Positions 1 through 6,163 of a stretch of DNA of 7,489 nucleotides are shown here, piece after piece. Origin of the DNA: an uncultured Capnocytophaga sp. Its GTDB lineage: Bacteria; Bacteroidota; Bacteroidia; Flavobacteriales; Flavobacteriaceae. A program made the position numbers and the translations under genes. The DNA is taken from positions 1 to 7,489 of the forward strand of contig CAJPPS010000072.1 in assembly GCA_905372595.1 (NCBI GenBank), in the 5' to 3' direction. Within the stretch, counting starts at the first letter, position 1, and every line of letters starts with the position of its first letter. The notes under the pieces were generated by a model, which made no database searches, was not told the origin of the DNA, and worked only from the letters and a program-made list of their open reading frames with translations.

Positions 1-124
1 GAGTATTAGTATCCGAAATTAAAAATATTTTGGAATATTTTTCCTTATTAATCCACTCTGATAGATATTTATATCCATTTTCTCCAAAATAAATCGTATA
101 TTCTTTTGTTTTTATCTCTTTCAT
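1..124 (-). CDS. aroB: 3-dehydroquinate synthase, N-terminal fragment (runs off left edge)
   Basis: Reading the minus strand from the ATG at 124-122 gives 41 open codons with no stop before the window edge. The protein starts MKEIKTKEYTIYFGENGY and continues to KYSKIFLISDTNT. The pattern of a short beta-strand, 'YF.ENGY..L', then 'YSKIFLISDTNT' resembles the start of the NAD-binding domain of Bacteroidota 3-dehydroquinate synthases, where the [VS]D.NT turn follows the first strand of the Rossmann-like domain. The family converts DAHP to 3-dehydroquinate, the second step of the shikimate pathway, in the cytoplasm. The catalytic and metal-binding residues lie beyond the window, so the call rests on the N-terminus alone. 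It is 26 bases downstream of the GNAT gene and probably co-transcribed with it. No clear Shine-Dalgarno sequence precedes the start. Confidence 0.72.
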   Translation of the reverse strand, partial: MKEIKTKEYTIYFGENGYKYLSEWINKEKYSKIFLISDTNT

Positions 125-150
125 TAGTTTGTAAAATTAGTCATAGAAAT

Positions 151-661
151 CTACCTTAAATTTTTCTGAAAAGCCTCTCTTTCTCCATCTCTCACCTGAA
201 TTATACCACAATAAGCATAATTTTTCTTTTCTAAAATATGTTTCATCACATAATTATCAAAATTTGTATCTACTCGAATTGAAAAAATAGAATTTTCCAT
301 AGAAATTTCTTCAGCCTGCTCCATTATGTAAGAAGCAATCCCTTTTCCTCTGCCTTTTTCTCCTACAGCCATTCTGTGTATCACTGTATAAGGCTCATTA
401 TTAAGCCAAGCCCCTTTTATTTCTTTATAAGTAGGTTCCTCCTTGTCATTGATTACTACATAAGCTATAATTTCCTGTTCCAAAGTAACTACATAGGCAT
501 ATCCTTGCGCTATATCATTCTTTATAGTTTCCTCAATAAGGATAGCCATCTTGCCACTGCTGACTTCCTTTTTGTTTCATAGACTCTTTTGCGAATAGAA
601 TAATATCCCAAACACACTTAAAATCTGAAATTTCTGCTTTTCTAAAGTATTTTTCCTCCAT
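151..661 (-). pseudogene. GNAT-family N-acetyltransferase, split by a one-base frameshift
   Basis: A GNAT acetyltransferase (acetyl-CoA-dependent transfer to an amine; substrate unknown) is readable in two frames. The upstream frame starts at the ATG at 661-659 and gives 41 residues, MEEKYFRKAEISDFKCVW through KQKGSQQWQDGYP, then one Tyr codon and a TGA at 535-533. The downstream frame continues with EETIKNDIAQGYAYVV and runs to the TAG at 153-151. Together they make the usual arrangement of small Bacteroidota GNATs: N-terminal alpha/beta unit, 'QW.DGYP.EETI..DI', the acetyl-CoA loop (GEKGRGKGIA), and a C-terminal 'AYCGII..RDGEREAFQK'. The repaired length is about 170 residues, normal for this family. 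The break lies at 535-541, where four bases replace a three-base codon between Pro and Glu-Glu. The ATG at 549 would yield a 132-residue protein lacking the N-terminal strand and helix; I regard it as an artefact of the frameshift. A purine-rich AGAAGGG stretch precedes the 661 start, 16 bases after the glycosyltransferase stop. Sequencing error is the main alternative to true inactivation. Confidence 0.85.
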
Positions 662-677
662 TTACCCTTCTTAATTT

Positions 678-1532
678 CTATTTTTTCAATAATATTTTTT
701 TTAAAATCATCTTTTTTCTATAACTTCTAATCCATTCTCCTTCTTCCTCAGTGACTAAAAAGGGATTATTTAGCTTCTTTCCTCTAAAATATCCAATCAT
801 ATAATCAATAAATAAGGAGAATTTCCTTTTTTTATATGACAACTTAAGGCTTGCTAGGAAAGAAAGAAAAAAACCATAACGCAATCGATAGAACATCTCT
901 CCTTGCATATATTGAGATTGCTTGTTATAAGCACTTGCTGTAGGTCTCAGATGCTTAACTATCAGACTATCATCTACTTTTACTTCCCATTGATGGTACA
1001 GAGCTAATAATTCATCCACGGTATCCCACCCCATTGCTTCTTTTAGCCCTCCTATGGCTTGAAAGCAACTTTTTCTATAAGATTTTAAGGCTCCTCTAAG
1101 ATGGTTTTTATTGGTAAGGCTCTCTAGCACCCACTCCCCTTTTTTTTCTATACTACAAACACCTCCACATATTCCTATTTTAGGGTTATTTATAAAATAG
1201 TTATTAAGTGTTTCTAAATAATTAGAAGGGAAAATAAGGTCTGCATCAAACTTACATATAATATCGACCTCTTCTAGCATTGAGAGTCCTGAATTAAAAG
1301 CTTGTACGACCTTTGCTCCTGGTAATCTAGAAATAGAGGAATTACGGTAATTACTCTGTATATTAGGATAATTTTGACAATAAAAAGATAATACCTCCTG
1401 AGTATTATCGGAGGAATTATCATCTATAACGATTATTTGATAAGGTAAATAGGTCTGTGCTAATAAAGAATCAAGAGTTAAAGACAAAAACTTTCCTTCA
1501 TTATGAGCAGGAATAATTATCCCAAATCGCAT
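678..1532 (-). CDS. Family 2 glycosyltransferase (GT-A fold)
   Basis: This 284-residue protein transfers a sugar from a nucleotide-sugar donor to an unidentified acceptor, probably a cell-envelope glycan or lipid; donor and acceptor cannot be read from the sequence. The GT2 signature is clear: N-terminal strand ending in IIIPAHNEG (residues 5-13), nucleotide-binding VIDDNSSDNT (35-44), the metal-binding DxD as FDADL (95-99), and an acceptor-side GGLKEAMGWDTVDE (161-174) in the place of the usual ED-type catalytic-base motif. Around residues 219-231 is a short hydrophobic stretch (YGFFLSFLASLKL) followed by basic residues, which may sit on the inner membrane; there is no obvious full transmembrane helix or signal peptide. 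The C-terminus is very Lys-rich. It belongs to a conserved flavobacterial type of chromosomal single-gene GT2 rather than a capsule cluster. It begins 12 bases after the pncA stop and ends 16 bases before the GNAT start, so it is likely in the same operon. Confidence 0.88.
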   Translation of the reverse strand: MRFGIIIPAHNEGKFLSLTLDSLLAQTYLPYQIIVIDDNSSDNTQEVLSFYCQNYPNIQSNYRNSSISRLPGAKVVQAFNSGLSMLEEVDIICKFDADLIFPSNYLETLNNYFINNPKIGICGGVCSIEKKGEWVLESLTNKNHLRGALKSYRKSCFQAIGGLKEAMGWDTVDELLALYHQWEVKVDDSLIVKHLRPTASAYNKQSQYMQGEMFYRLRYGFFLSFLASLKLSYKKRKFSLFIDYMIGYFRGKKLNNPFLVTEEEGEWIRSYRKKMILKKILLKK

Positions 1533-1544
1533 CTTTTTAGAAAT

Positions 1545-2141
1545 TTATGGAAGCAAAGTGAAGTTCGAATAGGTAATAAGCTCCTTTTTCTGAGCTTCAA
1601 ACTGCTCTTGACTGATAGCTCGAGTACATTTTTCGTGCAAGAAAACAGAATACCCAAGATTCAAGGCATCTATCATCGAAAAATATACACAATAATCTGC
1701 TGCCAAGCCTGCAAAATGAAGCTCTTTAATGTTTAATCCTTTCAAATATCCATTAAGTCCTGTGTCTTTTAGCTTTTGATTATCAAAAAAAGCACTATAA
1801 CTATCTATATTAGGATCCATTCCTTTTCGGAATATAGCTGCTACAGTATTAGTGTGTAATTCTGGACAGAAATCAGCTCCTGAGCTTCCTTGCACACAGT
1901 GTGGAGGCCAAAGTGTCTGAATATAATCATCTTTAGTTACTGTATCAAAGGCTTTTTTATCTTTATGTTGTGTAAAAAAGCTAAAATGATTCTCAGGATG
2001 CCAATCTTGGGTAGCTATAACGTGACCAAATTCAGTAATAAGCTGATTCACAGGACTTATTATAGACTGTCCATTAGGAACTGGTAGGCTACCTGTGATA
2101 AAATCATTTTGAATATCTATTAATATAAGTACTTCAGACAT
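1545..2141 (-). CDS. pncA: Nicotinamidase (isochorismatase-like hydrolase)
   Basis: This 198-residue cytoplasmic enzyme should hydrolyse nicotinamide to nicotinate and ammonia, feeding NAD salvage through the Preiss-Handler route. The catalytic triad is all visible: Asp9 in IDIQNDF, Lys106 in FRKGMDP, and the nucleophile Cys151 in AADYCVYF. The metal-binding residues typical of nicotinamidases, and distinguishing them from other isochorismatase-fold hydrolases, are present as Asp46 and His48 (ATQDWHPENHFSF) and His81 (WPPHCVQGSSGADF). Full length matches bacterial PncA (about 200-215 residues). The usual LATDYCV motif reads LAADYCV here, a mild substitution next to the nucleophile. The start at 2141 gives MSEVLILIDIQNDF, the expected spacing to Asp9. 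It is the first gene of the left minus-strand unit and has a well-placed Bacteroidota promoter upstream (2181-2212). Confidence 0.95.
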   Translation of the reverse strand: MSEVLILIDIQNDFITGSLPVPNGQSIISPVNQLITEFGHVIATQDWHPENHFSFFTQHKDKKAFDTVTKDDYIQTLWPPHCVQGSSGADFCPELHTNTVAAIFRKGMDPNIDSYSAFFDNQKLKDTGLNGYLKGLNIKELHFAGLAADYCVYFSMIDALNLGYSVFLHEKCTRAISQEQFEAQKKELITYSNFTLLP

Positions 2142-2180
2142 AAGTTAATAAGAATAAATAAATTAAACACCTTTTAGGTA

Positions 2181-2212
2181 CAAAGATACAATTTATTGCC
2201 AATATAAACAAA
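2181..2212 (-). promoter_or_regulatory. Predicted Bacteroidota-type promoter of pncA
   Basis: Read on the minus strand, TTTG at 2212-2209 is followed after exactly 20 bases by TATCTTTG at 2188-2181. This is a perfect match to the -33 TTTG / -7 TAnnTTTG elements recognised by the Bacteroidota primary sigma factor. Transcription would begin near 2174, leaving an untranslated leader of about 33 bases before the pncA ATG. The match and spacing are seen directly; activity is inferred. Confidence 0.75.
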
Positions 2213-2226
2213 TTTTTTTACCTTTG
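2195..2226 (+). promoter_or_regulatory. Predicted Bacteroidota-type promoter of dnaG
   Basis: On the plus strand, ATTG at 2195-2198 (one mismatch to TTTG) is followed after 20 bases by TACCTTTG at 2219-2226, a perfect TAnnTTTG -7 element. Transcription would start near 2233, giving a leader of about 60 bases before the dnaG ATG. The element interleaves with the opposite-strand pncA promoter. Confidence 0.7.
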
Positions 2227-2260
2227 TCTCCTGAAATAATATAGATGCAAATAAGAATTC

Positions 2261-2322
2261 ATACCTTATTGAGTATCAAAAACAAATAATAATGATTACC
2301 AAAGAAAGCATAGATAAGGTAT
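2261..2322 (+). repeat. Inverted repeat bracketing the dnaG start codon
   Basis: ATACCTTAT at 2261-2269 is the exact reverse complement of ATAAGGTAT at 2314-2322; a T-G wobble (2270 with 2313) could add a tenth pair. In dnaG mRNA the arms would enclose a loop of about 42 bases containing the ATG at 2292. This could modulate initiation, but nine-base inverted repeats at this spacing are expected by chance a few times in an AT-rich window of this size, so the functional reading is weak. Confidence 0.3.
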
Positions 2323-4259
2323 ATGATGCTATTCGTATAGAAGAAGTTATTGGTGATTTTGTACAGCTAAAACGGGCAGGTTCTGGATACAAAGGATTAA
2401 GCCCTTTTACTAACGAACGCACTCCAAGCTTTTCTGTATCTCCCTCTAAGCAAATCTGGAAGGATTTCAGTAGTGGCAAGGGGGGAAATGCTATTGCTTT
2501 CCTGATGGAACACGAACATTTTTCCTACATAGAAGCCATTCGATATTTAGCAAAAAAATATAATATCGAATTGGAAGAAACAGAACTAAATGATGAAGAA
2601 AAGGAAAAAGCCAATGAAAAAGAAAAATTATTCTTGGCAAATGATTTTGCTAGAGATTTTTTCCACCAATCATTATTAGAAAGTGAAGAGGGAAAAGCCA
2701 TAGGTATGACTTATTTTAAAGAAAGAGCTTTCACTGATGAGACTATAAAAATTTTCCAATTAGGATATGCTATTGACCAAAGGAGTGCCTTCACTGATAC
2801 GGCTCTTAAAAAAGGAATAAAATTAGAAGCTCTTGAAAAAACAGGACTTACAATTGTCGATGAACAACAACACAAACTAGACCGCTTCAGAGGACGTGTA
2901 ATTTTCCCTATTCTCTCTATGAGCGGGCGTGTTCTTGGATTTGGGGGACGTATTCTTTCCACTGAAAAAAAATTAGCCAAGTACCTCAACTCCCCAGAAA
3001 GTGAAATTTATCATAAAAGTAATATCTTATATGGTCTTTTCCAAGCTAAAAGCTTTATTAGTAAAGAAGATAACTGTTACTTAGTAGAAGGATATGCTGA
3101 TGTAATTCAGCTATATCAAAGAGGAATTAAGAACACAGTAGCCTCAAGCGGTACAGCTCTTACTCAAGAACAGATACGCCTAATACACCGATTTACACCC
3201 AATATAACAATCCTTTATGATGGAGATTCAGCAGGACTAAAAGCAGCTCTGCGGGCTGGTGATATGATACTAGCAGAAGGAATGAATGCACGCATTTGTA
3301 CCTTTCCTGACGGAGATGACCCTGATAGTTTTGCTAAAAAGAATCCATTAGAAGATATTTTAGAGTATTTCAAGGAGAATATACAAGATTTTATCCGATT
3401 CAAGGCATCATTATTAATCAAAGAAGCAAATAATGACCCTCTTAAGCGTGCTGATACAATCCAAAATATGATTGAGAGTATCTCTAAGATAAGCGATAAT
3501 ATCAAAAAAGAGATATACATCCGTGAGTGTGCTCAAATTATGGATATATCAGAACAAGTTCTTTTTGCTTCTCTTTCTCAAATATCCCAGCAACAACTTC
3601 TTAAGGCTGATAAGGAACTCCAGAGATCCAAAAAGGAACCAAAACCACTCTCCGTTATAGTTCCTCAGGAAATCAACCCTATTCTAACATTAGAAAAAGA
3701 ACTCATCAGATATCTTTTATTATATGGTCTTGAAGAATGTACTTTTGAAGAAAAGTTTCTTTTCTTTGATAAAGAAACGGGAGAAGAAAAAACACAAATA
3801 TTCTCACAAAAAATGAAAGTTTTTGAGAAATTATTCTTAGAGCTACAAGCTGATGAAATAGAGTTAAGCACTCCTGAATTTAGAGATTTTTATACTTTTT
3901 TTATGAAAAAATTCCAAGAAGGATTACAAGATACATCTTCAATTATCAATGAAATCCCTCTTGAAATAGCCAATCAAGTCGCTTCATTTCAAGCTCAAGA
4001 AGAAAGCCTTCATCTAGATAAATGGTTTAGTAAAAAAGGGGTCGTTGTCAAGTCCAAAATAGAGGAGCTTCCTTATACTATCACGGGAATTATCCTGAAT
4101 CTACGCAAAAGATTAATTGACAATAAAATAAAAACTCTAAAAGAAGAAATCTCTATCCTAGAAAATGAGGATAAAGACCCTTCTTCTATTTTCCTTGAAG
4201 TAATTGAATATAATATACTTAAAAATACTATAGTAAAGCGTTTGGGGTGGAATATGTAA
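2292..4259 (+). CDS. dnaG: DNA primase DnaG with degenerate, cysteine-less zinc ribbon
   Basis: This 655-residue cytoplasmic RNA polymerase makes the primers for DNA replication, working with the replicative helicase DnaB. Domains in order: an N-terminal zinc-ribbon-like domain (about 1-95), the catalytic core with a TOPRIM fold (about 110-370), and a C-terminal helicase-interaction region (about 440-655) of low sequence conservation and high charge. In TOPRIM the catalytic Glu266 (LVEGYADVI), Asp310 and Asp312 (LYDGDSAG) and the acidic DDPD at 342-345 are intact, as is the RNA-polymerase basic motif region RFRGRVIFPI (198-207). The N-terminal domain keeps its fold signature (YKGLSPF, TPSFSVSPSKQ, GKGGNAIAFLM), but the four zinc ligands of Escherichia coli DnaG (Cys40, His43, Cys61, Cys64) align with Ser37, Thr40, Asp58 and Ser61. 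From memory this pattern is shared by flavobacterial primases. The ATG at 2292 has an A-rich upstream stretch and no Shine-Dalgarno. It is monocistronic here, facing a convergent gene. Confidence 0.97.
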   Translation: MITKESIDKVYDAIRIEEVIGDFVQLKRAGSGYKGLSPFTNERTPSFSVSPSKQIWKDFSSGKGGNAIAFLMEHEHFSYIEAIRYLAKKYNIELEETELNDEEKEKANEKEKLFLANDFARDFFHQSLLESEEGKAIGMTYFKERAFTDETIKIFQLGYAIDQRSAFTDTALKKGIKLEALEKTGLTIVDEQQHKLDRFRGRVIFPILSMSGRVLGFGGRILSTEKKLAKYLNSPESEIYHKSNILYGLFQAKSFISKEDNCYLVEGYADVIQLYQRGIKNTVASSGTALTQEQIRLIHRFTPNITILYDGDSAGLKAALRAGDMILAEGMNARICTFPDGDDPDSFAKKNPLEDILEYFKENIQDFIRFKASLLIKEANNDPLKRADTIQNMIESISKISDNIKKEIYIRECAQIMDISEQVLFASLSQISQQQLLKADKELQRSKKEPKPLSVIVPQEINPILTLEKELIRYLLLYGLEECTFEEKFLFFDKETGEEKTQIFSQKMKVFEKLFLELQADEIELSTPEFRDFYTFFMKKFQEGLQDTSSIINEIPLEIANQVASFQAQEESLHLDKWFSKKGVVVKSKIEELPYTITGIILNLRKRLIDNKIKTLKEEISILENEDKDPSSIFLEVIEYNILKNTIVKRLGWNM

Positions 4260-4263
4260 TGCT

Positions 4264-5445
4264 TTATCCTTTATAATTTTCAATTGCTTCTAAGATTATA
4301 GCACAACCTTTCTCTATTTCCTCCTCCGATATAGTAAGAGGTGGAGAAATTCTCACTGCACGAAGTTCAAATAACAACCAAAAGAATATAAAACCTCGCT
4401 GATGTGCATATAAAATAATGTGATTAGCCAAGTCTATATCTTCTACAATTACAGCAAGCATTAATCCCTTACCATTAATAGATTTTATTTTAGGATGCTG
4501 TAAAAGTTTTCTGAAAAGTTGCTCTTTTTGAAGAGTTTCCTGTATCAAATTTGTATGTAATAATTCCTTCAATGTTGCTAAAGAAGCAGCCGCCACCACA
4601 GGATTTCCCCCAAAGGTAGTAATATGGGACATCTTAGGATTATCAGCAAGTAAATGCATCAAATCATATGAAGCTACAAAAGCCCCACAAGGTAAGCCAC
4701 TTGCCATTCCTTTTCCTATAGCTAAAATATCAGGAACTACATTATAATTTTCAAAGCCAAATAACTTTCCTGTTCTACCAAAACCAGGCTGTATTTCATC
4801 TAAAATTAATAATGCTCCTACTTCTTCACAACGTTTCTTTACTTTTAACAAATAATCATTCTCTGGAGTGATAAAACCAGCTCCTCCTTGAATAGTTTCA
4901 AGAACAACACCTGCTGTTTTGGTTGTAATCTTCTCTATTTCTTTCTCATTATTGAACTCTATCCAAGCTACATCTGGTAAGAGAGGACGAAAAGGTTGCT
5001 TACGAAGCTCATAATCCATAATACTCAAGGAGCCTTGTGTATTTCCGTGATAAGCCTTTCGAGCCGCTATAATCTGAGAACGTCCTGTTGCTCGTTTTGC
5101 TAGCTTAATGCTCCCTTCTATTGCTTCTGTTCCTGAATTTACAAGATATGTAGTTTCCAATGGATCAGGAAGATTCTCCGCTAATAATTTACAAAATTCC
5201 ACAGCTGGAGCTTGAGCATATTCTCCATATACCATTACGTGCATATACTTACTAACTTGCTCTTGAATAGCTTTTACCACCTTAGGATGACAATGTCCTA
5301 GAGTACAAGCAGATACTCCTGCAACAAAATCCAAATAAGCCTTTCCTTGAGTATCATAAATATAAGATCCTTCTGCCCTTTCTACTTCCAATCCTAATGG
5401 ATATAATGAAGTAGGTGCTTGATATTGTAAAAATTCTTCTTTCAT
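4264..5445 (-). CDS. Class III PLP-dependent aminotransferase (aspartate aminotransferase family, omega-amino type)
   Basis: This 393-residue fold-type I enzyme moves an amino group between an amino compound and a keto acid. Class III marks are present: the substrate-entry region DFVAGVSACTLGHCHP (39-54), phosphate-binding NSGTEAIE (103-110), the aromatic-His pair YHGNT (132-136), the PLP-ring-stabilising Asp216 in LILDEIQPGFGRTG, the Schiff-base Lys245 in AIGKGMASGLPCGA, and the subunit-crossing Thr in HITTFGGNP (274-282). The C-terminal RISPPLTISEEEIEKG is typical of the class. The family covers acetylornithine (ArgD), 4-aminobutyrate (GabT), ornithine and other omega-aminotransferases. The lysine context is not the ArgD pattern and no arginine genes lie nearby, so I leave the substrate open. 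Its ATG overlaps the aat stop codon (ATGA), implying translational coupling. Its 3' end stops four bases from that of dnaG. Confidence 0.9.
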   Translation of the reverse strand: MKEEFLQYQAPTSLYPLGLEVERAEGSYIYDTQGKAYLDFVAGVSACTLGHCHPKVVKAIQEQVSKYMHVMVYGEYAQAPAVEFCKLLAENLPDPLETTYLVNSGTEAIEGSIKLAKRATGRSQIIAARKAYHGNTQGSLSIMDYELRKQPFRPLLPDVAWIEFNNEKEIEKITTKTAGVVLETIQGGAGFITPENDYLLKVKKRCEEVGALLILDEIQPGFGRTGKLFGFENYNVVPDILAIGKGMASGLPCGAFVASYDLMHLLADNPKMSHITTFGGNPVVAAASLATLKELLHTNLIQETLQKEQLFRKLLQHPKIKSINGKGLMLAVIVEDIDLANHIILYAHQRGFIFFWLLFELRAVRISPPLTISEEEIEKGCAIILEAIENYKG

Positions 5446-6128
5446 TTTTGTTCTGATTGTTTCATTTTCTTTATTCTAAGGAGAATATTTCCTTGTAATA
5501 AGATTTTCATATATTCTGCTCTAGGAATTTCAAAAGCTCCTAGATTATGTAAGTGATCATTATATACTTGACAGTCCAATAGTAAATAATTTTTATCCTT
5601 AAGTTCCTTTACTAGGCTTATGAAAGCTACTTTACTAGCATTAGATTCTTTCGAAAACATACTTTCTCCACAAAAGATTCCATTTCCTAAATCCACTCCA
5701 TAAAGCCCTCCTACCAGTTGTTGGTCTTTCCATACTTCTACAGAACGAGCCAACCCCAATTCATATAATTTTGTATAAGACTCTATAATACTATCACTTA
5801 TCCAAGTGCCTTGCTGATCTTTCCTAAAAATATCTTTACAAGAGGTAATTACCTCTAAAAAATTCTGATTGAAAGTTACAGTGAACATATTCCTATTAAG
5901 AATATTTCTCATTGTTTTATTTACTTTGTATTCCTCGGGAAATACTACCATTCTCTTACTAGGAGCCCACCAAAGAATAGGTTCTTCCTTATTAAACCAA
6001 GGGAATATTCCACTTTTATAAGCTAGAATAAGCCTTGGGACAGACAAATCCCCTCCAATTGCAAGAATACCTGTTTTATCAGCTTGCTCGACAGGAGGAA
6101 AAAAAAGATTTTGGGTTAGTATATACAT
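5442..6128 (-). CDS. aat: Leucyl/phenylalanyl-tRNA-protein transferase
   Basis: This 228-residue cytoplasmic enzyme attaches Leu or Phe from charged tRNA to proteins with N-terminal Lys or Arg, creating an N-degron for ClpS and ClpAP. The family's motifs appear in order: GDLS (26-29), GIFPWF (40-45), WWAPSKRMV (53-61), TWI (108-110), GGLYGV (140-145), FCGESMFS (152-159), ASK (164-166), LLDCQ (183-187) and HLHNLGAFEIPR (192-203). Glu155, Asp185 and Gln187 correspond to the residues implicated in catalysis in the E. coli enzyme. Length and start agree with the family (about 210-240 residues). The last ten residues are polar and unconserved. The stop overlaps the start of the aminotransferase by four bases. 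It begins 35 bases after the porin stop with no promoter match in the gap, so it is likely co-transcribed with the porin. Confidence 0.97.
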   Translation of the reverse strand: MYILTQNLFFPPVEQADKTGILAIGGDLSVPRLILAYKSGIFPWFNKEEPILWWAPSKRMVVFPEEYKVNKTMRNILNRNMFTVTFNQNFLEVITSCKDIFRKDQQGTWISDSIIESYTKLYELGLARSVEVWKDQQLVGGLYGVDLGNGIFCGESMFSKESNASKVAFISLVKELKDKNYLLLDCQVYNDHLHNLGAFEIPRAEYMKILLQGNILLRIKKMKQSEQK

Positions 6129-6163
6129 TAAAATATTGGTTACATAACAAAAAATTCTTTACA

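Noticed and set aside
124..144. Six-codon mini-ORF (ATG at 144, TAA overlapping the aroB ATG) as a leader peptide
   Set aside because: Too short to support from sequence alone; no regulatory residue pattern and likely chance in AT-rich DNA.
151..549. A 132-codon acetyltransferase starting at the ATG at 549
   Set aside because: It lacks the family's N-terminal strand and helix, which are encoded just upstream in another frame; the start is a by-product of the frameshift.
2142..2291. Riboswitch or small RNA in the pncA-dnaG intergenic region
   Set aside because: The 150 bases are accounted for by two promoters and short leaders; no known riboswitch consensus was recognised.
3215..3520. Open frame of 101 codons antisense to dnaG
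   Set aside because: It lies wholly inside the conserved TOPRIM coding region and its composition is that of a reverse-strand shadow.
4234..4266. TAAAGC / GCTTTA inverted repeat across the dnaG-aminotransferase junction as a bidirectional terminator
   Set aside because: The stem is only six weak pairs with a loop of about 21 bases and no clean T-tract; not a convincing terminator.
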